DNA from: Micromonospora sp. NBC_00389
GTDB taxonomy: Bacteria > Actinomycetota > Actinomycetes > Mycobacteriales > Micromonosporaceae
DNA length: 64,000 nt
Direction of reading: 5' to 3'
Assembly (NCBI RefSeq): GCF_036059255.1
Contig: NZ_CP107947.1
Span: forward strand, 5,456,001-5,520,000
Under the pieces are notes generated by a model that made no database searches, was not told where the DNA came from, and saw only the letters and a list, made by a program, of their open reading frames with translations. The position numbers and the translations under genes are program-made. This document shows positions 52,897 to 60,888 of this stretch, in pieces (positions within the stretch are counted from its first letter, which is position 1; every line of letters starts with the position of its first letter).

Positions 52897-54257
52897 GCGT
52901 CGGCGCCGCCGAGCCGTGGCCGCTGCCCCGGGTGGTGGTCGCCGCGCCGGCCAGCGGTCACGGCAAGACCACCGTGGCCACCGGGCTGCTCGCCGCGCTG
53001 CGCCGCCGTGGCCTGACGGTCAGCCCGCACAAGGTCGGCCCGGACTACATCGACCCCGGCTACCACGCGCTCGCCGCCGGGCGGCCCGGCCGCAACCTCG
53101 ACCCGTTCCTGGTCGGCCCGGAGCTGATCGCCCCGCTGCTGCGCCACGGCGCCAGCGTTCCGACGCCCGCCGACATGGCGGTGGTGGAAGGCGTGATGGG
53201 TCTGCACGACGGCGCTGTCGGTCGCCGCGACTTCGCCTCCACGGCGCACGTGGCCCGGCTGATCGAGGCACCTGTCTTGCTGGTGCTGGACACCACCGCG
53301 CAGGGCCGCTCCGCCGCCGCGTTGACGCTGGGCATGGCCGCCTTCGACCCGGCCGTACGGATCGGCGGGGTGATCCTCAACCGGGTCGGCTCGCCCCGAC
53401 ACGAGACGCTGCTGCGCGACGCGCTGGCCGAGGTGGGCGTACCGGTGCTCGGGGCGGTCACCCGGGCCGCCGAGGTGGCCGCCCCGGCCCGGCACCTGGG
53501 GCTGGTCCCGGTCGCCGAGCGGGCACCCGAGTCCCTCGCGATCGTCACCGCCCTCGCCGAGCTGGTCGAGTCCACCGTGGACCTCGACGCGGTGCTCGAC
53601 CTGGCCCGGACCGCCCCGGCACTGACCGCCCCGGCCTGGGACCCGGTCGTCGCCGTCGGCGGGCCGGCCGGCTCGGAGCGACCGCGCGTCGCGCTCGCCG
53701 GTGGTCCGGCCTTCACCTTCTCGTACGCGGAGACCGCTGAACTGCTCGCCGCGTCCGGCGCGGACGTCGTCACCGTCGACCCACTGCGCGATCCGGCGCT
53801 GCCCGCCGGCACCCGCGCGGTGGTGGTCGGCGGCGGCTTCCCCGAGGCGTACGCGGAGGCGCTGGCCGGTAACGCCGCGCTCCGCACCGAGCTGGCCGCC
53901 TTCGACGGGCCGATCGTGGCCGAGTGCGCCGGGCTGCTCTACCTCGGGCGGTACCTGGACGGCGTACCCATGTGCGGCCGGCTGGGCCTGACCGCCCGGA
54001 TGACCGGCCGGCTCACCCTCGGCTACCGGGAGGCGGTGGCCGTCACCGACTCCCCGGTGGCCCGGGCCGGCGAGCCGGTACGCGGTCACGAGTTCCACCG
54101 CACCACCACCGACCCGGTGCACGGCGACCGGCCGGCGTGGCGCTGGGACGGCGCGCAGCATGGCTTCGTCGCCGGCCGGGTGCACGCCTCCTACCTGCAC
54201 ACCCACTGGGCCGGTCACCCCGGCGCCGCCCGCCGCCTGGTCGAGGCGTGCCGGTGA
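52893..54257 (+). CDS. cobB: Cobyrinic acid a,c-diamide synthase CobB
   Basis: A 454-residue glutamine-dependent amidotransferase. The P-loop-like ATP domain starts PRVVVAAPASGHGKTTVATG, with KVGPDYIDPGYH and VVEGVMGLHDGAV. The glutaminase domain has AECAGLLYLGRYLDG with the catalytic cysteine, and a histidine near the end (VHASYLHTHWAGHPG). It amidates cobyrinic or hydrogenobyrinic acid at positions a and c. GTG start overlaps the CobO stop by four bases. Confidence 0.95.
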   Translation: MSVGAAEPWPLPRVVVAAPASGHGKTTVATGLLAALRRRGLTVSPHKVGPDYIDPGYHALAAGRPGRNLDPFLVGPELIAPLLRHGASVPTPADMAVVEGVMGLHDGAVGRRDFASTAHVARLIEAPVLLVLDTTAQGRSAAALTLGMAAFDPAVRIGGVILNRVGSPRHETLLRDALAEVGVPVLGAVTRAAEVAAPARHLGLVPVAERAPESLAIVTALAELVESTVDLDAVLDLARTAPALTAPAWDPVVAVGGPAGSERPRVALAGGPAFTFSYAETAELLAASGADVVTVDPLRDPALPAGTRAVVVGGGFPEAYAEALAGNAALRTELAAFDGPIVAECAGLLYLGRYLDGVPMCGRLGLTARMTGRLTLGYREAVAVTDSPVARAGEPVRGHEFHRTTTDPVHGDRPAWRWDGAQHGFVAGRVHASYLHTHWAGHPGAARRLVEACR

Positions 54258-55042
54258 CCGCCGCCGTTCGTCCCGCCGCCGCCCACGCAGGCTCGGCCGA
54301 CGCCACGTTGACCGGGGTCGGTGTCGGACCCGGCGACCCGGAACTGCTCACCGTCAAGGCGGTGCGGGTGCTGCGCGAGGCCGACCGGGTCTTCGTACCC
54401 GTGATGGCGGACCGACCCGACCCGGACGCCGCAGCCGGGCGGGCCGAGCGGACCGTGCGGGAGTACGTGGCGGCGGACCGGCTGCGCCGGCTGCCGTTCG
54501 CCCTGGACGACCGGGGCGGGGTGACCGCCCGCCGGACGGCGGCCTGGGACGACGCCGCGCGCGCCGTGGTCGACGCCATCGACAGGGGCGCGCGGTCGCT
54601 GGCCTTCGCCACCATCGGCGACCCGAACGTCTACTCCACCTTCGGCTACCTGGCGCAGAGCGTCCGGGCGCTGCGCCCGGCGGTACGGGTGGCGACCGTG
54701 CCCGGTGTCACCGCCATGCAGGAGCTGGCCGCGCGCAGTGGCACCCCGCTCTGCGAGGGACGCGAGCCGCTGACCCTGCTGCCGGCAACCGCCGGGCTGG
54801 CGCTCTTCGCCGACGCGCTGGCCGGGCCGGGCACCGTGGTCGCCTACAAGGGCTGGCGGCGGCACCCGGAACTGCTCGCCGAACTGCGCCGACAGGGCCG
54901 GCTCGCCGACGTCGTGCTCGGGCGCAGCCTGGGGCTGCCCGATGAACGCATCGGCCCGGTCGACGACCCCGAGCACGACCTGCCGTACCTGTCGACGCTG
55001 CTGGTCCCGGCCCGCCGCGAGCACCGAGGAGGAAAGCTGTGA
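54254..55042 (+). CDS. cobI: Precorrin-2 C20-methyltransferase CobI
   Basis: A 262-residue SAM-dependent corrin methyltransferase: TLTGVGVGPGDPELLTVKAV near the start, AFATIGDPNVYSTFGYLAQ and VATVPGVTAMQELAARSG in the middle. CobI/CbiL methylates C20. GTG chosen; it overlaps the CobB stop by four bases. The ~20 N-terminal residues are Ala-rich and not conserved. Confidence 0.93.
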   Translation: MTAAVRPAAAHAGSADATLTGVGVGPGDPELLTVKAVRVLREADRVFVPVMADRPDPDAAAGRAERTVREYVAADRLRRLPFALDDRGGVTARRTAAWDDAARAVVDAIDRGARSLAFATIGDPNVYSTFGYLAQSVRALRPAVRVATVPGVTAMQELAARSGTPLCEGREPLTLLPATAGLALFADALAGPGTVVAYKGWRRHPELLAELRRQGRLADVVLGRSLGLPDERIGPVDDPEHDLPYLSTLLVPARREHRGGKL

Positions 55043-55905
55043 CCACCGACGGCAAGGTGTGGTTCGTCGGGGCCGGCCCCGGGGCGGCGGACCTGCTGAC
55101 CCTGCGGGCCGCCCGGGTGATCGCCGAGGCGGACATCGTGATCTGGGCGGCCAGCCTGGTGCATGCCGACGTGCTCGGTCACGCCCGGTCCGGGGCCGAG
55201 ATCGTCGACTCCTCGCAGCTGCCCATCGAGGGGGTGCTCCCGCTCTTCCAGCGGGCCGCCGAGGACGGGCTGACCGTGGCCCGGATCCACTCCGGCGACC
55301 CGGCGCTGTGGGGCGCGGTGCAGGAGCAGCTGGACGTGTGCAGGGCGCTCGGCCTGGCCGTCGAGATCGTGCCCGGGGTCTCCTCGTTCACCGCCGTCGC
55401 GGCGATCGTCGGGCGGGAGCTGACCGTCCCCGAGGTGGCCCAGTCGGTGATCCTCACCCGGCTGGAGGGTGGCAAGACCCCGATGCCGCCCGGCGAGCGG
55501 GTCCGCGACTTCGCCCGGCACGGCACCACCATGGCGCTGTTCCTCTCCGCCGCCCGCTCCGGGCAGGTGCAGACCGAGCTGCTGGCCGGCGGCTACCCGG
55601 CGGACACCCCGGCTGTGGTGGCGTACCAGGCGACCTGGCCGGACGAGCTGGTGGTGCGCTGCACGGTCGGCACCCTGGAGGCCACGGTCAAGCAGCACCG
55701 GCTCTGGAAGCACACGCTCTTTCTGGTCGGCCCGGCGTTGGCCGCCGAGGGCACCCGGTCGCACCTGTACCACCCGGGGCACTTCCACACCTTCCGTCGG
55801 GCCGAACCGGCCGCCCGCGCCGAACTCCGCCGCCAGGCGGGCGCCCGTACCGGCGGGGCGGTCCAGGATGGCGGCGAGCCGGCCACACCGGGCCACCCAC
55901 TGTGA
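55039..55905 (+). CDS. cobM: Precorrin-4 C11-methyltransferase CobM
   Basis: A 288-residue methyltransferase. VWFVGAGPGAADLLTLRAAR, IVIWAASLVHADVL, ARIHSGDPALWGAVQEQ and EIVPGVSSFTAVAAIVGREL are the CobM/CbiF signature. It methylates C11. GTG start overlaps the preceding stop by four bases. The last ~30 residues are variable. Confidence 0.94.
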   Translation: MTTDGKVWFVGAGPGAADLLTLRAARVIAEADIVIWAASLVHADVLGHARSGAEIVDSSQLPIEGVLPLFQRAAEDGLTVARIHSGDPALWGAVQEQLDVCRALGLAVEIVPGVSSFTAVAAIVGRELTVPEVAQSVILTRLEGGKTPMPPGERVRDFARHGTTMALFLSAARSGQVQTELLAGGYPADTPAVVAYQATWPDELVVRCTVGTLEATVKQHRLWKHTLFLVGPALAAEGTRSHLYHPGHFHTFRRAEPAARAELRRQAGARTGGAVQDGGEPATPGHPL

Positions 55906-57053
55906 CGTACGCCGAGCCGCCGCTGCGCGAGCCGGACCTGCCGCGGACCGCGAAGGTCCGGCCCACCGCGCTGCGCACCGGCTGGACCACCGGCGCCTGC
56001 GCGACGGCGGCGGCCAAGGCCGCGGTCACCGCGCTGGTCACCGGCGCGGCCCAGCCGGAGGTGGAGATCGGCCTGCCCGCCGGGCGGCGGGTGCGCTTCC
56101 CGGTGGCCCGCTGCGAGGTGACCGGCACCCCGCCGGCCCGGGCCGAGGCGGTGGTGGTCAAGGACGCCGGCGACGACCCGGACGTCACCCACGGCGCCGA
56201 GCTGACCGCCACCGTGGACTGGGCTGACGCACCCGGGCTGCTACTGGCCGGCGGCTCCGGCGTCGGCACGGTCACCAAGCCGGGTCTCGGGCTCGCGGTC
56301 GGCGGCCCGGCGATCAACGACACCCCACGCCGGATGATCAGCGAGGCGGTGGCCGAGGTGGTCGACCTCGCCGAGGTCGGCGTCCGCGTGGTGATCAGCG
56401 TGCCGCGCGGCGAGATCATGGCCCGCAAGACCACCAACCGGCGGCTCGGCATCCTCGGCGGCATCTCGATTCTCGGCACCACCGGGATCGTCCGACCCTT
56501 CTCCACCGCCTCCTGGCGGGCCAGCGTCGTGCAGGCCGTGCACGTGATGGCCGCGCAGGGCGAGCGGACCGTGGTGCTCTGCACCGGCGGGCGTACCGAA
56601 CGGGCCGCCCGCGCGCTGCTGCCCGAGCTGCCCGAGGTGTGCTTCGTCGAGGTCGGCGACTTCACCGGCGCCGCGGTCACCGCCGCCGTGGGCGACGCGA
56701 TGACCGGGGTGGTCTTCGTCGGCATGGCCGGCAAGCTGGCCAAACTCGCCGCCGGCATCCTGATGACCCACTACACCCGCTCCAAAGTGGACCTATCGCT
56801 GCTCGGCGCGGTGACCGCCGAGGCCGGCGGTGACCCGGCGCTGGTCGACGAGGTGACCCAGGCGAACACCGGCCGGCACGCGTACGAGCTGTGGGAGGCC
56901 GCCGGGCTGCTCGCCCCGGCCGGCGACCTGCTCTGCCAGCGGGTCGGACAGGTGTTGCGGCGCTTCGCCGGGCCGACGGTCACCGTGGACGTGGCGATGG
57001 TCGACTTCGCCGGCGCGCGGGTGGTCGCCTCGTCGGGCCGGTGGGACCGGTGA
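55902..57053 (+). CDS. cbiD: CbiD cobalt-precorrin C1-methyltransferase
   Basis: A 383-residue CbiD protein. LRTGWTTGACATAAAKAAV near residue 25, EVEIGLPAGRRVRFPV, VVVKDAGDDPDVTHGAEL and RPFSTASWRASVVQAVHVM are family blocks. CbiD belongs to the anaerobic-type route and methylates C1. GTG overlaps the CobM stop by four bases. Confidence 0.94.
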   Translation: MTYAEPPLREPDLPRTAKVRPTALRTGWTTGACATAAAKAAVTALVTGAAQPEVEIGLPAGRRVRFPVARCEVTGTPPARAEAVVVKDAGDDPDVTHGAELTATVDWADAPGLLLAGGSGVGTVTKPGLGLAVGGPAINDTPRRMISEAVAEVVDLAEVGVRVVISVPRGEIMARKTTNRRLGILGGISILGTTGIVRPFSTASWRASVVQAVHVMAAQGERTVVLCTGGRTERAARALLPELPEVCFVEVGDFTGAAVTAAVGDAMTGVVFVGMAGKLAKLAAGILMTHYTRSKVDLSLLGAVTAEAGGDPALVDEVTQANTGRHAYELWEAAGLLAPAGDLLCQRVGQVLRRFAGPTVTVDVAMVDFAGARVVASSGRWDR

Positions 57054-58273
57054 CCCCGGTGACCGTGATCGGTCTGGACGCCGCCGGCGCCCCGCCGCAC
57101 CCCGCGCTCGCGCCGGCGCTGGCCGCCGCCGCTCTGGTGGTCGGGGCCACCCGACACCTGGCGGCGGTGCCCGTACCGCCCGGCGCGGCCACCGTCGCCC
57201 TCGGCCCGCTCGCTCCGGCCGTGCGGCGGCTGGCCGACGCCGTCGCCGCCGGGGTGCCGGCCGTGGTGCTGGCCAGCGGGGATCCCGGCCTGTTCGGCAT
57301 CGTCCGGCGACTGCGCGCGGCCGGGCTGCCGCTGCGGGTGGTCCCGGCAGTGTCCAGTGTGGCCGCCGCGTTCGCCCGCGCCGGACTGCCCTGGGACGGC
57401 GCCGCCGTGGTCACCGCGCACGGCCGTGACCCGCGACCGGCGCTGAACGCCTGCCGGGCGCTGCCGCTGGTCGCCGTGCTCACCGCGCCGGGCGCCGGCG
57501 CCGCCGAGCTGGGCGCCGGGCTGGCCGGCTGGTCGCGCCGCCTGGTGGTCGCCGAACACCTGGGCACCGACGCCGAACGGATCCGCGAGGTGACCCCCGA
57601 GCAGGCCGCCGCCGAGACGTGGTTCGACCCGCACGTGCTGGTCAGCCTCGCCACCACCGCCCCGGCCGACCTCGGCGGGATGCGGTGGGACAACCAGCCC
57701 GCCGCCACGCCGGGCGGCGGCTGGGCACTGCCGGAGACCCGGTACGCGCACCGCGACTCGATGATCACCAAGTCGGAGGTACGCGCCCTCGTCATCGCCC
57801 GGCTGCGCCCCCGGTTGGGCCGGCTGGTCTGGGACATCGGCGCGGGCAGCGGTTCGGTGGGCATCGAGTGCGCGCTGCTCGGCGCGGCCGTGCTCGCCGT
57901 CGAGCAGGACCCTCGGGCCGGCGAGACGATCCGGGCCAACGCGGCCGCGCACGCCGTCGACGTCCGGTTGGCCGTCGGGCGTGCCCCGACGGTGCTGGCC
58001 GGCCTGCCCGAGCCGGACGCGGTCTTCGTCGGTGGCGGCGGCGCCGACGTCCTCGCCTCCGTGGCGGCCCGCCGACCCGATCGGGTGGTGCTCACCCTGG
58101 CCGCCCTGGACCGGGTCGCGCCGGCCGTCGGCCTGCTGCGCACCGCCGGCTACACGGTCGAGGGCAGTCAGCTCTCCGCCGCCCGCCTCGCCGACCTGCC
58201 CGGCGGGTCGATCCGCCTCGCGGCCACCAACCCGGTGGTCGTCCTCACCGGGGAGCGCCCGTGCACAACCTGA
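57050..58273 (+). CDS. cobL: CobL: fused CbiE/CbiT C5,15-methyltransferase and decarboxylase
   Basis: A 407-residue fusion. The N-terminal CbiE half has VTVIGLDAAGAPPH, ALVVGATRHLAAVP, VVLASGDPGLFGIVRRL and VVPAVSSVAAAFARAGLP. The C-terminal CbiT half has HRDSMITKSEVRALVI, LVWDIGAGSGSVGIECALLG and DAVFVGGGGADVLASVA. It methylates C5 and C15 and decarboxylates the C12 acetate. GTG overlaps the CbiD stop by four bases. Confidence 0.94.
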   Translation: MTPVTVIGLDAAGAPPHPALAPALAAAALVVGATRHLAAVPVPPGAATVALGPLAPAVRRLADAVAAGVPAVVLASGDPGLFGIVRRLRAAGLPLRVVPAVSSVAAAFARAGLPWDGAAVVTAHGRDPRPALNACRALPLVAVLTAPGAGAAELGAGLAGWSRRLVVAEHLGTDAERIREVTPEQAAAETWFDPHVLVSLATTAPADLGGMRWDNQPAATPGGGWALPETRYAHRDSMITKSEVRALVIARLRPRLGRLVWDIGAGSGSVGIECALLGAAVLAVEQDPRAGETIRANAAAHAVDVRLAVGRAPTVLAGLPEPDAVFVGGGGADVLASVAARRPDRVVLTLAALDRVAPAVGLLRTAGYTVEGSQLSAARLADLPGGSIRLAATNPVVVLTGERPCTT

Positions 58274-60018
58274 CCTCGCACACCCGGATCGGGCTGGTCG
58301 CGGCCACCGCCGCCGGCCAACGGCACGCCCAGACCGTCGCCGCTGCCTGGCCGCACGCCCGGCTGGTCGAGGGGGAGAGCGTCGCCGACGCGCTGCGGAC
58401 CGCGTGGGGGCGGTGCGACGCCGTGGTCGCCTTCCTGGCCACCGGCGCGGTGGTGCGGATCCTCGCCCCGCTGCTCGGCGACAAGCGCACCGACCCGGCC
58501 GTGGTGGTCGTCGACGAGGCGGCCCGGCACGCGGTGGCGCTGCTGGGCGGGCACGCCAGTGGCGGCAACGACCTCGCCGAGCAGGTCGGCGCGCTGCTGG
58601 ACGCCCGGCCGGTGGTCACCACCGCCACCGACGCGGTCGGGCTGCCGGGGCTGGACACCCTCGGCTGGCCGGTGCAGGGTGCCGTCGCCGCCGTGTCCCG
58701 GGCCATCCTGGACGGCGAGCCGGTCCGGCTGATCGCCGACGCCGCCTGGCCGCTGCCCGCCCTGCCACCGAACGTCCAACCACAGCCCGCCACCGCCGAG
58801 AGCGGCGAGGGCGGCACCGCCGACGCGGCGGACGGCGGGTACCGGCTGCTGGTCACCGACCGGGTGGTGCCGCTGGACGAGCGGACCGCGGTGCTGCGCC
58901 CCCCGTCACTGGTCGCCGGGGTCGGCGCCAGCCGGGGCGTACCGGCCGCCGAGGTGGCGGAGCTGCTGCACCGGGTGCTGGCCGAGGCCGGCCTCAGCCC
59001 GGCCAGCCTGCGCTGCCTGGCCAGCGCCGACGTCAAGGCCGACGAGGCGGGCATCCGGAGCACCGCCGACGCGCTCGGCGTACCCCTGGTGACCTGGCCG
59101 GCGGCGCGGCTGGCGGGTGTCGACGTGCCGCACCCCAGCGAGGTGGTCCGCGCCGCGGTCGGCACGCCGAGCGTGGCGGAGGCCGCCGCGCTGCTCGGCA
59201 CGTCCGGCCGCCCGGGCGACGCCGCGCTGCTGGTGCCGAAGACCGCGACGGCGATGGCCACCGTGGCGGTGGCCCGGCACGCGCCGCGCGGCCGGCTGGC
59301 CGTCGTCGGGCTCGGCCCCGGCGCCGCCGACCTGCGCACCCCGCGTGCGGTGGCCGAGCTGCGCCGGGCCGCCGTGGTGGTCGGCCTCGACCAGTACCTC
59401 GACCAGGTCCGCGACCTGCTCCGCCCGGGCACCCGCGTGCTGTCCAGCGGGCTCGGCGCGGAGGAGGCACGGGCCCGCGCCGCCGTCGCCGAGGCCGCCG
59501 CCGGCCACGCGGTCGCGCTGGTCGGGTCCGGCGACGCCGGGGTGTACGCGATGGCCAGCCCTGCCCTGGAGTACGCCGACGAGCGGATCGACGTGGTCGG
59601 CGTCCCCGGGGTGACCGCCGCACTGGCCGCCGGCGCGCTGCTCGGCGCCCCGCTCGGCCACGATCACGCCTACCTGAGCCTGTCGGACCTGCACACCCCA
59701 TGGGAGGTCATCGAGCGGCGGGTGACCGCGGCGGCCGAGGGTGACTTCGTGACGCTGTTCTACAACCCGCGCAGCCGCAACCGGGACTGGCAGCTCGGCG
59801 CGGCGCTCACGATCCTCGGCAAACACCGGCCCCCGGACACGCCGGTCGGGGTGGTGCGCAACGCCAGCCGCGCCGGCGAACGCGTGCACCTGGCCACCCT
59901 GGCCACCCTCGACCCGGCCGTGGTCGACATGTACAGCGTCGTGGTCGTCGGCAGCAGCGACACCCGGCTGGTCGCCGGCCGCATGGTCACGCCCCGGGGG
60001 TACCGGTGGCGATCGTGA
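58261..60018 (+). CDS. CbiG-CobJ fusion (ring contraction)
   Basis: A 585-residue fusion. Residues 1-~340 are CbiG: RIGLVAATAAGQRHAQ, VVAFLATGAVVRILAPLLGD, HAVALLGGHASGGNDLAEQV, LVAGVGASRGVPAAEVAELL and LASADVKADEAGIR. From about 345 CobJ follows: LAVVGLGPGAADLRTPRA, LVGSGDAGVYAMASPALEY, VVGVPGVTAALAAGALL and LFYNPRSRNRDWQL. CobJ methylates C17 and contracts the ring; CbiG opens the delta-lactone in the cobalt-early route. GTG overlaps the cobL end by 13 bases. Confidence 0.92.
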   Translation: MHNLTSHTRIGLVAATAAGQRHAQTVAAAWPHARLVEGESVADALRTAWGRCDAVVAFLATGAVVRILAPLLGDKRTDPAVVVVDEAARHAVALLGGHASGGNDLAEQVGALLDARPVVTTATDAVGLPGLDTLGWPVQGAVAAVSRAILDGEPVRLIADAAWPLPALPPNVQPQPATAESGEGGTADAADGGYRLLVTDRVVPLDERTAVLRPPSLVAGVGASRGVPAAEVAELLHRVLAEAGLSPASLRCLASADVKADEAGIRSTADALGVPLVTWPAARLAGVDVPHPSEVVRAAVGTPSVAEAAALLGTSGRPGDAALLVPKTATAMATVAVARHAPRGRLAVVGLGPGAADLRTPRAVAELRRAAVVVGLDQYLDQVRDLLRPGTRVLSSGLGAEEARARAAVAEAAAGHAVALVGSGDAGVYAMASPALEYADERIDVVGVPGVTAALAAGALLGAPLGHDHAYLSLSDLHTPWEVIERRVTAAAEGDFVTLFYNPRSRNRDWQLGAALTILGKHRPPDTPVGVVRNASRAGERVHLATLATLDPAVVDMYSVVVVGSSDTRLVAGRMVTPRGYRWRS

Positions 60019-60203
60019 CCATCGGCGCGTGCCAGGGCTGCGGCGCCTGCCTGCTCACCTGCCCCACGCACGCGATCCGGCCGGTCGCCGGCGGTCTGAC
60101 GGTCCGCGCCGACCGCTGCACCGGCTGCCTGGAGTGCCTGGAGATCTGCCCGGTGGACGCGATCCGCGTCGCCGATCCCGATGAACGTGGAGGAGTCCGA
60201 TGA
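60006..60203 (+). CDS. 4Fe-4S ferredoxin
   Basis: A 65-residue ferredoxin with two cysteine clusters, CQGCGACLLTCPTHAIRP and CTGCLECLEICPVDAIRV, each fitting CxxCxxCxxxCP. It starts with GTG inside the end of the CbiG-CobJ gene (13-base overlap). In this place it may supply electrons to a cobalamin-pathway step, such as reduction of cobalt or of a precorrin; this is inference. Confidence 0.92.
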   Translation: MAIVTIGACQGCGACLLTCPTHAIRPVAGGLTVRADRCTGCLECLEICPVDAIRVADPDERGGVR

Positions 60204-60295
60204 GTTCGACCGTGGTCAGCACCGCTTCGCCGGCTGGCTGGGGGAACCGGTTCGGTGTCGCCCGGTCGGCTGCCGGTGTGGGGGAGCGGCGGTGA
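60200..60295 (+). CDS. 31-residue micro-ORF between ferredoxin and cobH
   Basis: ATG 60200 overlaps the ferredoxin stop as ATGA, and its TGA overlaps the cobH GTG as GTGA. A consensus GGAGGAG sits five bases before the ATG, stronger than for most genes here. The product begins MSSTVVSTASPAGWGNRFGV and ends ERR, with no recognised domain. Overlap on both sides suggests translational coupling across ferredoxin and cobH. A leader or small regulatory peptide is possible. It does not look like a CobG N-terminus. Confidence 0.55.
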   Translation: MSSTVVSTASPAGWGNRFGVARSAAGVGERR

Positions 60296-60888
60296 GCCGG
60301 GTGGTGCACCCCATCGAGGCGGAGTCGTACCGCATCCTGCGCGACCGGGTCGACCTGTCCCACCTGCCGCCGCTGAGTCGGGCGGTGACCGAGCGGGTGG
60401 TGCACGCCAGCGCCGACCTGGCGTACGTCGACGAGCTGGTCTGCGACGAGCCGGCCCTGGAGTCGGGGCTGGCCGCGCTGCGCGCCGGCGTGCCGGTGGT
60501 CACCGACGTGGCGATGGTCGCCGCCGGCATCACCCGAGCCGGCCTGGAGCTGGTCTGTCCGGTCGCCGAGCCGGCCGCCGCCGAGCTGGGCCGGACGGCC
60601 GGGATCACCCGCTCGGCGGCGGCCGTGCGGATCGCACTCGACCGGGTCGGGCCCGGCGCGGTCTGGGTGGTCGGCTGCGCGCCGACCGCACTGGTCGAAC
60701 TGCTCACCCTGGACGCCGCGCCGGCGCTGGTCGTCGGCCTGCCGGTCGGCTTCGTGGGCGCTGCCGAGTCCAAGGCGGCGCTGCGGGCCAGTGGCCTGCC
60801 CGGGGTGTCCAACGTGGGGGAGAAGGGCGGTTCGGCGGTCGCCGCCGCCGCCCTCAACGCCCTGCTCTACGTCGAGGAGATGCCATGA
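60292..60888 (+). CDS. cobH: Precorrin-8X methylmutase CobH/CbiC
   Basis: A 198-residue methylmutase. VHPIEAESYRILRDRVDLSH near the start, RVVHASADLAYVDELV, TDVAMVAAGITRAGLE and GLPVGFVGAAESKAALRASG are hallmarks; the active-site histidine lies in VHAS. It moves a methyl group from C11 to C12. GTG 60292, preceded by GGGGAGCG, is preferred over an upstream in-frame ATG at 60181, which would lie inside the ferredoxin gene. Confidence 0.93.
   Translation: MSRVVHPIEAESYRILRDRVDLSHLPPLSRAVTERVVHASADLAYVDELVCDEPALESGLAALRAGVPVVTDVAMVAAGITRAGLELVCPVAEPAAAELGRTAGITRSAAAVRIALDRVGPGAVWVVGCAPTALVELLTLDAAPALVVGLPVGFVGAAESKAALRASGLPGVSNVGEKGGSAVAAAALNALLYVEEMP

Noticed and set aside
56980..58143. 387-residue leftward frame opposite CobL
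   Set aside because: Arg/Ser/Thr/Pro-rich shadow of a recognised gene.
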